A stretch of 49,462 nucleotides of DNA, from contig CALAHF010000108.1 of the NCBI GenBank assembly GCA_937891465.1, forward strand, positions 1 through 49,462. Reading direction: 5' to 3'. The position numbers and the translations under genes were made by a program. Under the pieces are notes generated by a model. The model saw nothing but the letters and a program-made list of their open reading frames with translations. It was not told where the DNA came from and searched no databases. The stretch comes from an uncultured Verrucomicrobiales bacterium (lineage in GTDB: Bacteria > Verrucomicrobiota > Verrucomicrobiia > Verrucomicrobiales > DEV007). Positions 25,358 through 33,873 of this stretch are shown here, piece after piece. Each line of letters opens with the position of its first letter. Position 1 is the first letter of the stretch.

Positions 25358-26839
25358 TCACTTTTTCGCCTTCGGTTTCCGAGGCTTTTTTTGCGCTTGT
25401 TTCACAGGCTCCAACCCATCATCGGGCTGATCCCATAGACGATACGGATCATCCAAACGCCGCATTTCGCTGAGCAAAAGCGCTTCCATTTCGGCGAGTT
25501 TTTCGGCGTGCGCGGGAGTTTCTGCGAGGTCGTCTTTGAGAAACTCGTTGGGGTTTTTGGCGAGGTTGAACAATTGGGTTTCGCGGACTTTGCCGTCCAT
25601 CACGTCGTATTTGATGAGTTTCCAATCGCCTTGTTTCACGGCGCGCATGCCGGGCTTGGTGCCGCCGGAGTAGATACCGAACAGGGTGTCGCGGACGGTT
25701 TCTTTTTCTCCCATGAGAACGGGTTTCAGGCTGGTTCCTTCTACTGACCCAGGGATCTCAACTCCGGCGAGATCGCAGATGGTAGGAAGTGAATCGAGGA
25801 GGTATCCGTTGCCCTCAGCGCGGCCAGGCTTGATGCCGGGCCCTTTGACGATGTAGGGTACGCGCCAGGTGTGCTGATACAAATTCTGCTTTCCCTGCAA
25901 GCCGTGACGGCCGATCGCCATGCCGTGATCGGATGTGTAAACGATGTAGGTGTTGTCGAGTTCGCCCATGGCTTCGAGCTTTTTCAAAACGCGGTCGATC
26001 TGAATGTCGATGTTCTCATTGCAGGCAAACTCACGGCCCAGCTCGTTGCGAATGGTGCGCTCGTCGCGCTTTTCCCACACGCCTGAAACGGAGACTTCGT
26101 CGCGGAGACCGGGGTGGCCATGATGAAACGGGTGGGCTTCCATCCAGTTCACGGGAAGGGGCGGCTGCTTATCGTTCGCGGGTGGCAGTGAGTTTTTGTC
26201 TTTGTGATTCACCGCGCCGTATTTCGCCAACAACTCGGACGTGCCGTCGCGGGTGTCGTGCGGGTGGGAAAAGCCGAAGTAAATCATAAACGGATCTTCG
26301 TCCTTGGATGATTCACGGGTGGTGAGGTAGTCGATGACTTGATCGCCATGCCATTCGCTGCCGGTCTTAGCGGTTCCGCCGCGCTTGGTGGCGTCGTGAA
26401 CGACGGTGAATTTCTGATTCGCTCCCGCGTAGCTGTTTCCCTTTTTGCAGGTCCGCATGGTGTCGTAGCCCGCCCGATTGAAGACGGAAGCCATCACGTT
26501 GTCGGTGATGTCGTCGGGGCAGTTTTTTCCGCCCTGCCAGTTGGGCAAATGCCAGACGGTCCGACCGGTCATGACCATGTGGCGCGACGGGGTGCACACC
26601 GCGCCGCTGAAGGAGCCCATCTGATACGCGCCGTCGAGAACCATGCCTTCGGCTGCGAGCTTCTGGATCGTTGGCGTATCGCAGATCGATTTCGGATCAT
26701 ACACTTTCAGATCAAACGGCGACTGGTCATCGACAATGATGAAAAGGATATTTGGCTTCTTGTCCGCAGAATGGCCTGCGACGGCTCCGAAGAGCAAGGC
26801 CGCGAGAGAAAGGAAAAGGGGTAGTTTTTTCATTTTCAA
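25358..26839 (-). CDS. Secreted type I sulfatase (second)
   Basis: The 493-residue protein has a signal peptide (MKMKKLPLFLSLAALLFGAV). The mature start PNILFIIVDDQSPFDLKVY carries the calcium-binding aspartates. The formylglycine motif is CTPSR (Cys82) in GAVCTPSRHMVMTGRTVW. Further motifs are SHPHDTRDG, YTSDHGMAIGRHGLQGKQ and a C-terminal lysine-rich tail like that of the first sulfatase. DHGxxxGxHGLxGKQ is typical of sulfatases related to choline-sulfatase/iduronate-sulfatase groups, so the substrate probably differs from that of the sulfatase at 17499-19028. Confidence 0.96.
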   Translation of the reverse strand: MKMKKLPLFLSLAALLFGAVAGHSADKKPNILFIIVDDQSPFDLKVYDPKSICDTPTIQKLAAEGMVLDGAYQMGSFSGAVCTPSRHMVMTGRTVWHLPNWQGGKNCPDDITDNVMASVFNRAGYDTMRTCKKGNSYAGANQKFTVVHDATKRGGTAKTGSEWHGDQVIDYLTTRESSKDEDPFMIYFGFSHPHDTRDGTSELLAKYGAVNHKDKNSLPPANDKQPPLPVNWMEAHPFHHGHPGLRDEVSVSGVWEKRDERTIRNELGREFACNENIDIQIDRVLKKLEAMGELDNTYIVYTSDHGMAIGRHGLQGKQNLYQHTWRVPYIVKGPGIKPGRAEGNGYLLDSLPTICDLAGVEIPGSVEGTSLKPVLMGEKETVRDTLFGIYSGGTKPGMRAVKQGDWKLIKYDVMDGKVRETQLFNLAKNPNEFLKDDLAETPAHAEKLAEMEALLLSEMRRLDDPYRLWDQPDDGLEPVKQAQKKPRKPKAKK

Positions 26840-27312
26840 AAAAGGGATTCAAAAGGAATCGAGGTGTTGATGGTGGCGGAATCGGAATGAAATGCCAGTC
26901 CCATTATTGTGTTTGGTTGGGAGGTGAGGATGAAAGGTGAGGAGGCGGGAAAGGCTGTCTGAAAAATCAAATTTGGCGCTAAACTTTGGAGAAGGTGTCG
27001 CAGAGCGACCGCTCATGTTAGTCGTGGGTTTCAACCCACGGGGCAATGCCTCTACCTGCGACGTCGCGTAGCGACTGTTCAATCTGAGGCGACACCAATG
27101 CCCAACAGGATGACCGGTCGCTCTGCGACGACTTTCGGTGAATTTTCCGAAAACTACTGAACGGCAAAGCTTTTTGCGATAGGGCCCTCAGCCCACCGGA
27201 CTAGCGTCTGCTCTCTACAATGTCGTGCTATTGGTCGCCTCGGATATCGCTTGTTCGTGGTGGATTTGGGCGAGCGTATTGAGCGGCATTCGTGCAAAAT
27301 AAAAGCCGCCTT
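26840..27312. other. Intergenic region containing a ~133-bp inverted-repeat element
   Basis: No gene is seen between the divergent sulfatase and SGNH esterase. At 26997-27011 the sequence gtcgcagagcgaccg is repeated exactly in inverse at 27115-27129 (cggtcgctctgcgac), enclosing a strong palindrome, cgtgggtttcaacccacg, near 27024-27041 and a cgacgtcgcg tract. The layout (perfect 15-bp ends, no ORF, ~130 bp) suggests a miniature transposable element or REP-type element. Promoters for both flanking genes must lie here but none is clear. Confidence 0.6.
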
Positions 27313-29061
27313 ATGAAATCTGTGTTCTCTGCTCTTCTTTTTATCCTGGTTGCTTCCAGCAGCCTTTTTGCCGAACTTTCGGTGCCTCATTTTTTCAGCG
27401 ATCACATGGTTCTGCAGCGTGATCGCTCTGCTGCGATCTGGGGAAAGGCGAATCCCAATTCTGAGGTATCTGTAGCTTTCAAAAAAGAGACTGCGAAAGC
27501 AACGGCAGATGCAGACGGGAAATGGCGTGTTGAAATCCCGACCGGAGCAGCTGATGCGACGGGTGCTGAATTGAAAATCACATCCGGCGACGCGACAGTC
27601 ACGATCACTGATGTTCTTGTTGGCGAAGTCTGGCTCGCCTCGGGTCAATCGAACATGGTTTTCTCGATGAATCGTGTGCCTGCCTATGCGGAACTCCTTA
27701 AGACGTCGGATCACCCGCTGATTCGGACGTTCAATGCGCCGATGGAGACGGCGATTGAGCCGCAGGACAATATCGAAGGCGAATGGACGGCTGCGGCTCC
27801 GCAAACCGTTCCCGGATACTCTGCGGTGGCGTTCTTTTTTGCCCGCAAGCTTAATGAAGAGTTGGGAATTCCGGTGGGGATCATCAAGTCTGCCTGGGGC
27901 GGAAAGCCGGTAGAGACGTTTACCAGCCGTGAAGCGCTCAGCACGTTGCCGGGAACGAAAATACTGGTCGATGCAGTGGTGGCGGCGGATGCAAAATTTG
28001 ATACTGCAAAAGCAAAGGCACTTTACGAAACGCGATTGGATCAGTGGGAGGCTGCCGCTGCAGAGGCGAAGAAATTACCGAAGGAAAAACGCAAAAAGCT
28101 GTCCCGAAAACCATCCGTTCCGAAACGGCCTCTCAACACCGAAGGCAAGCCGGGAGTGTTGTTTGATTCGATGATTAATCCGTTTGTCGGCTACACGATG
28201 CGTGGGGTAATCTGGTATCAGGGTGAGGGGAATGCCAAAACCGGAGCGGTTCCATATGATCAAACGTTGCCGCTGATGATCAACGATTGGCGCAAGCGTT
28301 GGGCGGATGACTTTTCGTTCTACTACGTTCAGTTGGCCAACTTTCGTGCCCCCAGCACCGAGCCGGGCGACAATGATCCATGGCCGCTGCTGCAGGATCG
28401 GATGCGTCTCGTGCTCGATACCACGCCGAAGACAGGTATGGCGATCATCAACGACGTCGGCGCAGCGAAAGACATTCACCCGAAAAACAAACACGATGTC
28501 GGTGAGCGCCTGGCGCGGTGGGCCTTGGCGAAAGATTATGACAAGGACATTACTTACTCCGGGCCGCTTTTCAAATCGCACGCGGTCAAAGACGGCGCGA
28601 TTCACGTGACTTTTGACCAAGCGGGAAGCGGATTGAAGGCTCGTGAAGGCGGCGATGCTCTGAAGCGATTCGAGATCGCCGGCAAAGACAAGGTTTGGCA
28701 CTGGGCCGATGCAACGGTCGTCGGCAAAGACACTGTCATCGTCAGCAGTGGAAAAGTGGAGGCCCCAGCGGCAGTTCGCTATGCATGGGCGGCGAACCCA
28801 AGCGATGCGAATTTGGTAAACAGCGAAGGGTTACCAGCGTCCGTCTTCCGCACCGACGATTGGGATGATGTGATCGTAAAAATCGATCAAACTGCCGTTA
28901 AGGCGGCTTCAGAGCGTCGTGCGTTGGCTGTGGAGATCAAAGCGCTCGTGGCGAAGAAAAAGGATTTGGATCGGAAAAGTGAGGAGTTCAAGGCGATTAT
29001 CGAAAAGCAGGCGGCGTTGATGAAGGAATACAAGGCGACGGCTCGGGCACCTGTTAAGTAG
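27313..29061 (+). CDS. Secreted sialate O-acetylesterase-like SGNH esterase
   Basis: The 582-residue protein has a signal peptide (MKSVFSALLFILVASSSLFA). The domain order is an N-terminal beta domain (FFSDHMVLQRDRSAAIWGKA, typical opening), then the SGNH core with nucleophile block VWLASGQSNMVF (Ser113), SAWGGKPVETF, and VIWYQGEGNAKTGAVPYDQT, and the catalytic D/H region near DIHPKNKHDVGERLARWAL. Family members remove acetyl groups from sialic acids or other glycans. The last ~70 residues form a lysine-rich coiled-coil-like tail. It belongs with the sulfatases and esterases as part of polysaccharide breakdown. Confidence 0.93.
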   Translation: MKSVFSALLFILVASSSLFAELSVPHFFSDHMVLQRDRSAAIWGKANPNSEVSVAFKKETAKATADADGKWRVEIPTGAADATGAELKITSGDATVTITDVLVGEVWLASGQSNMVFSMNRVPAYAELLKTSDHPLIRTFNAPMETAIEPQDNIEGEWTAAAPQTVPGYSAVAFFFARKLNEELGIPVGIIKSAWGGKPVETFTSREALSTLPGTKILVDAVVAADAKFDTAKAKALYETRLDQWEAAAAEAKKLPKEKRKKLSRKPSVPKRPLNTEGKPGVLFDSMINPFVGYTMRGVIWYQGEGNAKTGAVPYDQTLPLMINDWRKRWADDFSFYYVQLANFRAPSTEPGDNDPWPLLQDRMRLVLDTTPKTGMAIINDVGAAKDIHPKNKHDVGERLARWALAKDYDKDITYSGPLFKSHAVKDGAIHVTFDQAGSGLKAREGGDALKRFEIAGKDKVWHWADATVVGKDTVIVSSGKVEAPAAVRYAWAANPSDANLVNSEGLPASVFRTDDWDDVIVKIDQTAVKAASERRALAVEIKALVAKKKDLDRKSEEFKAIIEKQAALMKEYKATARAPVK

Positions 29062-29094
29062 ACAAACTGCTCTCAATCGCCGACAGGAAAAGAA

Positions 29095-29418
29095 ATGAAG
29101 AAAACCTTTCCCCTGGAAGTTGAAGGCCACAAGCCCGCGCGAGTGATCGAAATGATTCACCGTGATGTTAAAAAATACTTGAAGCGCGAACGTCGCAAGG
29201 AATTGCCCGAAGGGGTTGATTTCTGGGATTTCGATTGCCGCGTTGGTGGAAGTATCGAGACTGCTGAAGTGGTTCACGTTTCGAAAATCTCAGAAGCGAT
29301 CAGTTCCGCGCCCGAAAAGGAATGGCAGGCGATTTACGTCGAGATTTTGGTGAAGCAGGGCGTTCGGATGAAAAGAGATCGGCCCCCGTATGTCGCTAAG
29401 GATAAAAGTTCGGAGTGA
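29095..29418 (+). CDS. DUF6172 family protein
   Basis: The 107-residue protein begins MKKTFPLEVEGHKPARVIEM and continues VKKYLKRERRKELPEGVDFW, DFDCRVG, then a second half EWQAIYVEILVKQGVRMKR. From memory the MKKTFPL...KP.RV.E......KYLKRERRK.LPEG.DFWDFDC pattern is DUF6172, a small conserved proteobacterial and PVC family of unknown function. It is highly charged, has no signal peptide, and lies 33 bases after the SGNH gene. Confidence 0.8.
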   Translation: MKKTFPLEVEGHKPARVIEMIHRDVKKYLKRERRKELPEGVDFWDFDCRVGGSIETAEVVHVSKISEAISSAPEKEWQAIYVEILVKQGVRMKRDRPPYVAKDKSSE

Positions 29419-29527
29419 TATTTTTATGAATGAAAGTTGGTTGACTTGCATCCCGTTCCCCAATTTATTTTAACGGGAATTTTAAAAAATTTCCTGGAAT
29501 GAACGCGAATTCAGGGGCTGCGGTTCT

Positions 29528-30640
29528 TTACTGATTCGGCCGAAGCTCGCGATTCAGTTCTTTCCGATCTTCGAGATTCCTCGCTTTGACACGATGATCT
29601 CGTTTCGCGCGACGCTCGATCGTCTTTTGGTGACGTTTGCGACGATCCTTGAGTTTTTCGATCTCTTCATCGAGGCGCAAAAATCCTTCGTATCGTCCGG
29701 CGTCCAGCTTCTTGCTCTCAACTGCGGCTCGAATGGCACAGCCTTTGTCGGTGCCGTGTTTGCAGTCGTGAAACTGGCATTGCATCGCCAGATTGCTGAT
29801 GTCGATAAATTGGTCTCGGAGGGTTCGTTCATCGGTCCACATCTGGACTTCGCGGATGCCGGGATTATCGATGAGAATACCGCCTTCGCGCAATACCATG
29901 ACCTCGCGAGCGGTCGTTGTGTGGCGGCCTTTTCCTGAAACTTCATTCACCTCTGCGGTGATCTGCCATTCTTCGCCGCCGAGCAGCTGATTGACCAGGC
30001 TAGATTTCCCAACGCCACTGGAACCCACCAGCGTAGCGGCAACGCCCTTCTTGAGGTAACTCCGCAACACCTCGACGCCTTCGTGTTTCATTGCTGAGGT
30101 GATAAATACTTCCGCATCAGGGCTGAGTTCGCGAATGGCGGCAGCGGCGGCTTCATTTTGCTCCGTAGGGAACAGATCGGATTTGTTCACCAGCACAACG
30201 GGCTTGGCGCCGCTTCGCGCAATGATCGTGAAGTAGCGTTCCATTCGACGGACATTAAAATCGGTGTCGGCATCGGTGACGACGACGACGACATTCACAT
30301 TGGCGGCAATGACTTGCTCCTCCGAGCTTTTGCCTGGCATTTTTCGCGAAAAACAGGTTTGGCGGGACAGTCGGGCGCGAATGACGGGTTCGTCGATTTC
30401 GCTGCCGGTGTCGATCGCGACCCAGTCGCCCACGGCCGGAAGTTCAGCATCGCATTCAGCTGCGTGATACACATTTCCGCTCATGACGACTTCCAGCTCC
30501 TCTCCGCCATCGAGGAGCGCTCCGTAGGTTATCTTATTGTCCCGAATCAGTCGCCCGGGTTTCCAGCGTTTCTTGTAAAACGGCTGAAACTCCTTTTCAA
30601 AGGCCGCGTTCCAGCCCAGATCATCAAGCGTTAAAGCCAT
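29528..30640 (-). CDS. rsgA: Ribosome small-subunit-dependent GTPase A
   Basis: The 370-residue GTPase completes 30S subunit maturation. The circularly permuted GTPase order is plain: G4 NKSD (152-155), then G1 GSSGVGKSS (206-214), then G3 DNPG (258-261). An N-terminal OB-like domain (about 40-100, GDWVAID) precedes them, and a C-terminal zinc knuckle CQFHDCKHGTDKGC (288-301) follows. The C-terminal tail is very basic (RRKRHQKTIERRAKRDHR), suiting rRNA contact; the relatively long N-terminus and basic tail match the longer paralogue type. It is encoded alone on the minus strand. Confidence 0.96.
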   Translation of the reverse strand: MALTLDDLGWNAAFEKEFQPFYKKRWKPGRLIRDNKITYGALLDGGEELEVVMSGNVYHAAECDAELPAVGDWVAIDTGSEIDEPVIRARLSRQTCFSRKMPGKSSEEQVIAANVNVVVVVTDADTDFNVRRMERYFTIIARSGAKPVVLVNKSDLFPTEQNEAAAAAIRELSPDAEVFITSAMKHEGVEVLRSYLKKGVAATLVGSSGVGKSSLVNQLLGGEEWQITAEVNEVSGKGRHTTTAREVMVLREGGILIDNPGIREVQMWTDERTLRDQFIDISNLAMQCQFHDCKHGTDKGCAIRAAVESKKLDAGRYEGFLRLDEEIEKLKDRRKRHQKTIERRAKRDHRVKARNLEDRKELNRELRPNQ

Positions 30641-30807
30641 GTGAAATCCGGGTGTTGGTTACCAAATTGATTTGTCAGAGTGTTCACGAAAAAATGGAAA
30701 AGGACGGGGTTTGTTTGATTTAAACCTCAGACAAACTACGAATTCGGGCGGAACAGTCAACTACCACTCCGTTTGTTTCTGTTTCGTTTGATTCCTCCTC
30801 CTATTTC

Positions 30808-31854
30808 ATGAATCCGGTTGATCCTCCCCGACTTTTTGGTGACACCGCGTTGGGTTTAGCTGTTTTTAAGTCGATTCCTGAGGATTTTCAGGTGGAAGAG
30901 ATTCTCGGCTTTGAGCCCTCAGGTGAAGGCGAACATTGTTTTCTCTGGGTGGAAAAGACCGACCGAAACAGCAATGATGTCGCCGGTGAATTCGCTGATC
31001 GGCTCGGGATCCGAAAACGGCTCGTGAGTCATTGCGGATTGAAAGACAAGCAAGCGGTTACGCGACAATGGTTTAGCATTCACCTCCCTGGGCAGGATTC
31101 ACCAACTGTTGAAGCGCTCGAAGGTGAGGGGATTAAGATTCTAAAGATCAGCCGTAACTCTCGGAAATTGCACCGCGGGAGTCACGACGGGAATCGATTC
31201 ATCATCCGACTTCGTGAATGCACGGGAGATCGCAATGAAATCGAGGAGCGTTGGGAGAAAATTATCGAACGAGGCGTTCCTAATTATTTTGGGCCACAAC
31301 GCTTTGGACGAAACGGGAACAACATCCCGCAGGCGCGAGAATTTCTCAGCGGCGACGTCGAAATTCGCGATCGAATGCTTCGTGGAATCCTGATTTCAGC
31401 GGCTCGCAGCGCGCTCTTTAACGCAGTGATCGCTACCCGCGTTGAAAATGAAAATTGGGACCGTCCGCTCGAAGGTGAAGTATTTGGCTTTGCCGAAAAC
31501 CGGAGCCTAGTTTTGCCGAATAACTTGCGCGGAAACGAGAGTGAACGGGTCGCGAAAGCCGAGCTCAATCTGACGGCTCCTCTGTGGGGGGATGGAGAGC
31601 TGCAAAGCGCCGGTGAAGTGAAGGAGCTTGAGGAATCGGTGATCGCGAGCTTCGAGGATTTTGCGAGTGGTCTCGCCAAATTAGGATTGCGGCAGGAACG
31701 ACGAGTCGTTCGGTTGATCCCTCGCAATCCTGAAATCGAGTGGGAAAACGAGTGGGGAAACGACGATGAATTAGTTCTCCGGTTTGATCTCCCCAAAGGA
31801 ACCTACGCAACCACCGTGCTTCGTGAATTGGTGGAGCTGGATTCGATTCAATAG
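30808..31854 (+). CDS. truD: tRNA pseudouridine synthase D
   Basis: The 348-residue enzyme makes pseudouridine 13 in tRNA(Glu). FQVEEILGFEPSGEGEHCFL (27-46) is the usual opening, with KTDRNSNDVAGEFADRLG next; the catalytic Asp is D80 in HCGLKDKQAVTRQWFSI, and NYFGPQRFGRNGNN is the second signature. The C-terminus is KGTYATTVLRELVELDSIQ. Its stop codon TAG lies inside a copy of the dispersed repeat (attcaaTAGggtttg), so insertion of the repeat may have set the present C-terminus. Confidence 0.96.
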   Translation: MNPVDPPRLFGDTALGLAVFKSIPEDFQVEEILGFEPSGEGEHCFLWVEKTDRNSNDVAGEFADRLGIRKRLVSHCGLKDKQAVTRQWFSIHLPGQDSPTVEALEGEGIKILKISRNSRKLHRGSHDGNRFIIRLRECTGDRNEIEERWEKIIERGVPNYFGPQRFGRNGNNIPQAREFLSGDVEIRDRMLRGILISAARSALFNAVIATRVENENWDRPLEGEVFGFAENRSLVLPNNLRGNESERVAKAELNLTAPLWGDGELQSAGEVKELEESVIASFEDFASGLAKLGLRQERRVVRLIPRNPEIEWENEWGNDDELVLRFDLPKGTYATTVLRELVELDSIQ

Positions 31855-31928
31855 GGTTTGTTCGTATCGGGGCTGTCTTCCGGTTCCGCTTCGCGAGAAT
31901 CCTCAGACCGCTGGCGAGCAAACTTGTC
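31843..31928. repeat. Dispersed intergenic repeat, copy 6, with adjoining hairpin
   Basis: attcgattcaatagggtttg and ttcgtatcgg overlap the end of truD. The following segment, cttccggttccgcttcgcg then cctcagaccgctggcgagca and aacttgtc, is related to bases about 11588-11633 next to copy 2 (ccggttcccgg..atcagaccgctggcgagccag..cttttgtc). So the repeat is sometimes joined to a second, longer conserved block. Confidence 0.6.
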
Positions 31929-31997
31929 GCACTGGTTGTTCGCGATACACAAAAAAGGTTTGGAAGTGTTTACGATTTGCCGGAGTGTGGCCGCCTT

Positions 31998-32504
31998 ATG
32001 CTACAACGAATTATTGCCCCGATTTGGGGATTGGCAGGGGTATTGTGGCTCCTGGGATTTGCGATCTATCGACTCACGCCGGTCGCGGTGAATGCGATTA
32101 AGGAAGGTCTGACGGCTTTTCAATGGGTAGTATTGGTGGTCTGGGCGCTTTTTATGGCGGTGGCAGAAGGTTACCGCGGCTTTCAGAAAAAGTTTTCACC
32201 GCGAACGGCTGCGCGGGTTCGTTATTTGCGAGATCACCCCAACTGGTTGCGAACCCTGTTAGCGCCGGCCTTTTGCATGGGCTATTTTCATTCGAATAAG
32301 AAAACCAAGATTGTTTCGATTTGCCTGACCGTTGGAATTTTCCTCCTCGTGATGCTGGTTCGCTTGATCAAAGACGACACATGGCGCGGCATTATCGATT
32401 TTGGCGTCGTGCTTGGTTTGACCTGGGGAGTCGTCTCGTTGCTCGTATATGTGTTTCTGGCGCTGACAAAGAAGGAGTTCGCTCATTCGCCGGAGACTCC
32501 TTGA
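31998..32504 (+). CDS. Integral membrane protein, four helices
   Basis: The 168-residue protein from MLQRIIAPIWGLAGVLWLLG (a start at 31977 is possible) has four hydrophobic segments: about residues 5-25, 40-57 (FQWVVLVVWALFMAVAEGY), 110-128 (IVSICLTVGIFLLVMLV) and 138-158 (IDFGVVLGLTWGVVSLLVYV). A basic loop FQKKFSPRTAARVRYLRDHP and WLRTLLAPAFCMGYFHSNKK lie between helices 2 and 3. The family is not recognised. It is free-standing, between truD and a convergent esterase. Confidence 0.8.
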   Translation: MLQRIIAPIWGLAGVLWLLGFAIYRLTPVAVNAIKEGLTAFQWVVLVVWALFMAVAEGYRGFQKKFSPRTAARVRYLRDHPNWLRTLLAPAFCMGYFHSNKKTKIVSICLTVGIFLLVMLVRLIKDDTWRGIIDFGVVLGLTWGVVSLLVYVFLALTKKEFAHSPETP

Positions 32505-32609
32505 TTGGTTAGCACGCGCCGAATTTTCAAACGCTAAACACAAGTGGCTGTGAATAGTTTCCGGGATGCACCTTCGATTCCTTTGCCATCAATTGAGATG
32601 CTTAGACTC

Positions 32610-32656
32610 AGGGGAACCAATGGCGTTTCAAGCCATATGGCTTATGCGTTCCCCCT
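32610..32656. other. Intergenic stem-loop
   Basis: aggggaac (32610-32617) pairs with gttccccct (32648-32656), and inside it atggc/gccat forms a second stem. It lies between convergent genes and could act as a transcription end point, though no U-tract follows directly. Confidence 0.35.
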
Positions 32657-32720
32657 AACGATTACCTTTCGTCCCCCTGAATTTCCGTTGAAAGGGGCCG
32701 GCTCGTTGCAGGGTCATTGC

Positions 32721-33641
32721 TCAATTACTGTCTTTCCGCCACAGCCAGCGTAGCGAATCCGGCAAGATTGCACCGCCGTGATTCCCGTTGTGGCCGCCTT
32801 CGCCATAAACGAACTTGAAATCGTAATTCGAGAATTCAAGGGCTTTTGCCATCTGTTGATTCGCGATTGGCCAATTGCCATGTGCGTTATCCAAATCGTT
32901 CGAGCCGTCCTGCAAAAAGACCCGCAGCGGTTTTCGTTCCGTTTTCCGGATCAGGGCAGGGTAGACATGGCCTCCGCGGATATTGGTGAAGCTACCCACA
33001 TGACTCAAGACCTTGCGAAAAAGATCCGGACGCTCCCAGGCAACGGTAAAAGCGCAAATACCACCCGAGCTAATTCCGCAAATTGCCCTCATTTCAGGAT
33101 CATCTGTCAGCCGAACCGTTTTGCCGACCTCCGGGAGAATCTCTTTCTCCAAAAACGTCGCATAATCCGCTGACAACGAATCGTATTCGACACTTCGATT
33201 GCTTCTCACACCTTTGGGCGCTTTCCATCCCTGAGGTTTATCCAACTTTTCCGCAAACCAGCCTGGATTGATGAAAATTCCGATTGTGACGGGCATTTCA
33301 CCCGCTGCGATCAAGTTATCCATCACCAGCGTCGTCCGAAACTGCCCCGTTTCTCTGACATAAGCATGCCCGTCCTGAAAAATCATCACCGCCGCTTTTT
33401 CCGTTCCCTTGGGATCGTATTGCGCCGGCGTATAAACGGTGTATTCCCGAATCGTTTGCGGAAACACCGTGCTTTTCCAGATGTGTTTCGTCACTGTGCC
33501 CGCGGGAACGCCGTCTTTTCGGGCCGAATCCGCCCCCAATGGATACTCTTTAGGCTTTGGCTTTTCCGCGTTTTCGTTTTGAGCAAAAACCGGATTTGAG
33601 ACAACAAGCAGAACACAGAAAAAGACAGATCGCAGCGACAT
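32721..33641 (-). CDS. Secreted enterochelin-esterase-like hydrolase
   Basis: The 306-residue protein from MSLRSVFFCVLLVVSNPVFA (signal peptide; longer starts at 33653 and 33719 are possible) has the D/S/H hydrolase pattern of the Fes/esterase D group: REYTVYTPAQYDPKGTEKAA, VMIFQDGHAY, then the nucleophile elbow CGISSGGICAF (Ser), and late VFLQDGSNDLDN and GEGGHNGNHGG with acid and His. FINPGWFAEKL is family-typical. Such secreted proteins in this phylum are usually polysaccharide or phenolic esterases rather than siderophore esterases. Confidence 0.88.
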   Translation of the reverse strand: MSLRSVFFCVLLVVSNPVFAQNENAEKPKPKEYPLGADSARKDGVPAGTVTKHIWKSTVFPQTIREYTVYTPAQYDPKGTEKAAVMIFQDGHAYVRETGQFRTTLVMDNLIAAGEMPVTIGIFINPGWFAEKLDKPQGWKAPKGVRSNRSVEYDSLSADYATFLEKEILPEVGKTVRLTDDPEMRAICGISSGGICAFTVAWERPDLFRKVLSHVGSFTNIRGGHVYPALIRKTERKPLRVFLQDGSNDLDNAHGNWPIANQQMAKALEFSNYDFKFVYGEGGHNGNHGGAILPDSLRWLWRKDSN

Positions 33642-33755
33642 ATCCGCGATCATAGCCACAGCCGTCTTTTGTTCAAGACCGTGTTTTGATGATACCAAGC
33701 CGAGCTTTCGAAATGACAATCCAGCTCAGAATTCACACCAGAAAAAGGTAAGTTC

Positions 33756-33860
33756 TCACGAACCAGCCCTCTTGATTCATCGAACAGACCCTGTTCGATC
33801 GAAATGGCTTTTCGATCCAATAGGGTATAATCAACGAACTTACCCTATTGGATCGTGAAA
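33756..33860. repeat. Dispersed intergenic repeat, copy 7 (longest array)
   Basis: Four units are visible: cacgaaccagccctcttgat, catcgaacagaccctgttcg, cgatccaatagggtataatc, and aacgaacttaccctattgg with atcgtgaaa. Adjacent units are inverted, so the array can fold into long hairpins. It lies between the esterase and accA genes. Confidence 0.75.
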
Positions 33861-33873
33861 TTTGCAAAACTCG

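Noticed and set aside
32544-32753. Small plus-strand ORF between the membrane protein and the esterase
   Set aside because: Much of it is the ggggaac stem-loop and the antisense of the esterase 3' end; no protein-like pattern.
33756-33860. CRISPR array
   Set aside because: Units are short, unequal and alternate in orientation without unique spacers of constant length. They belong to the dispersed repeat family.
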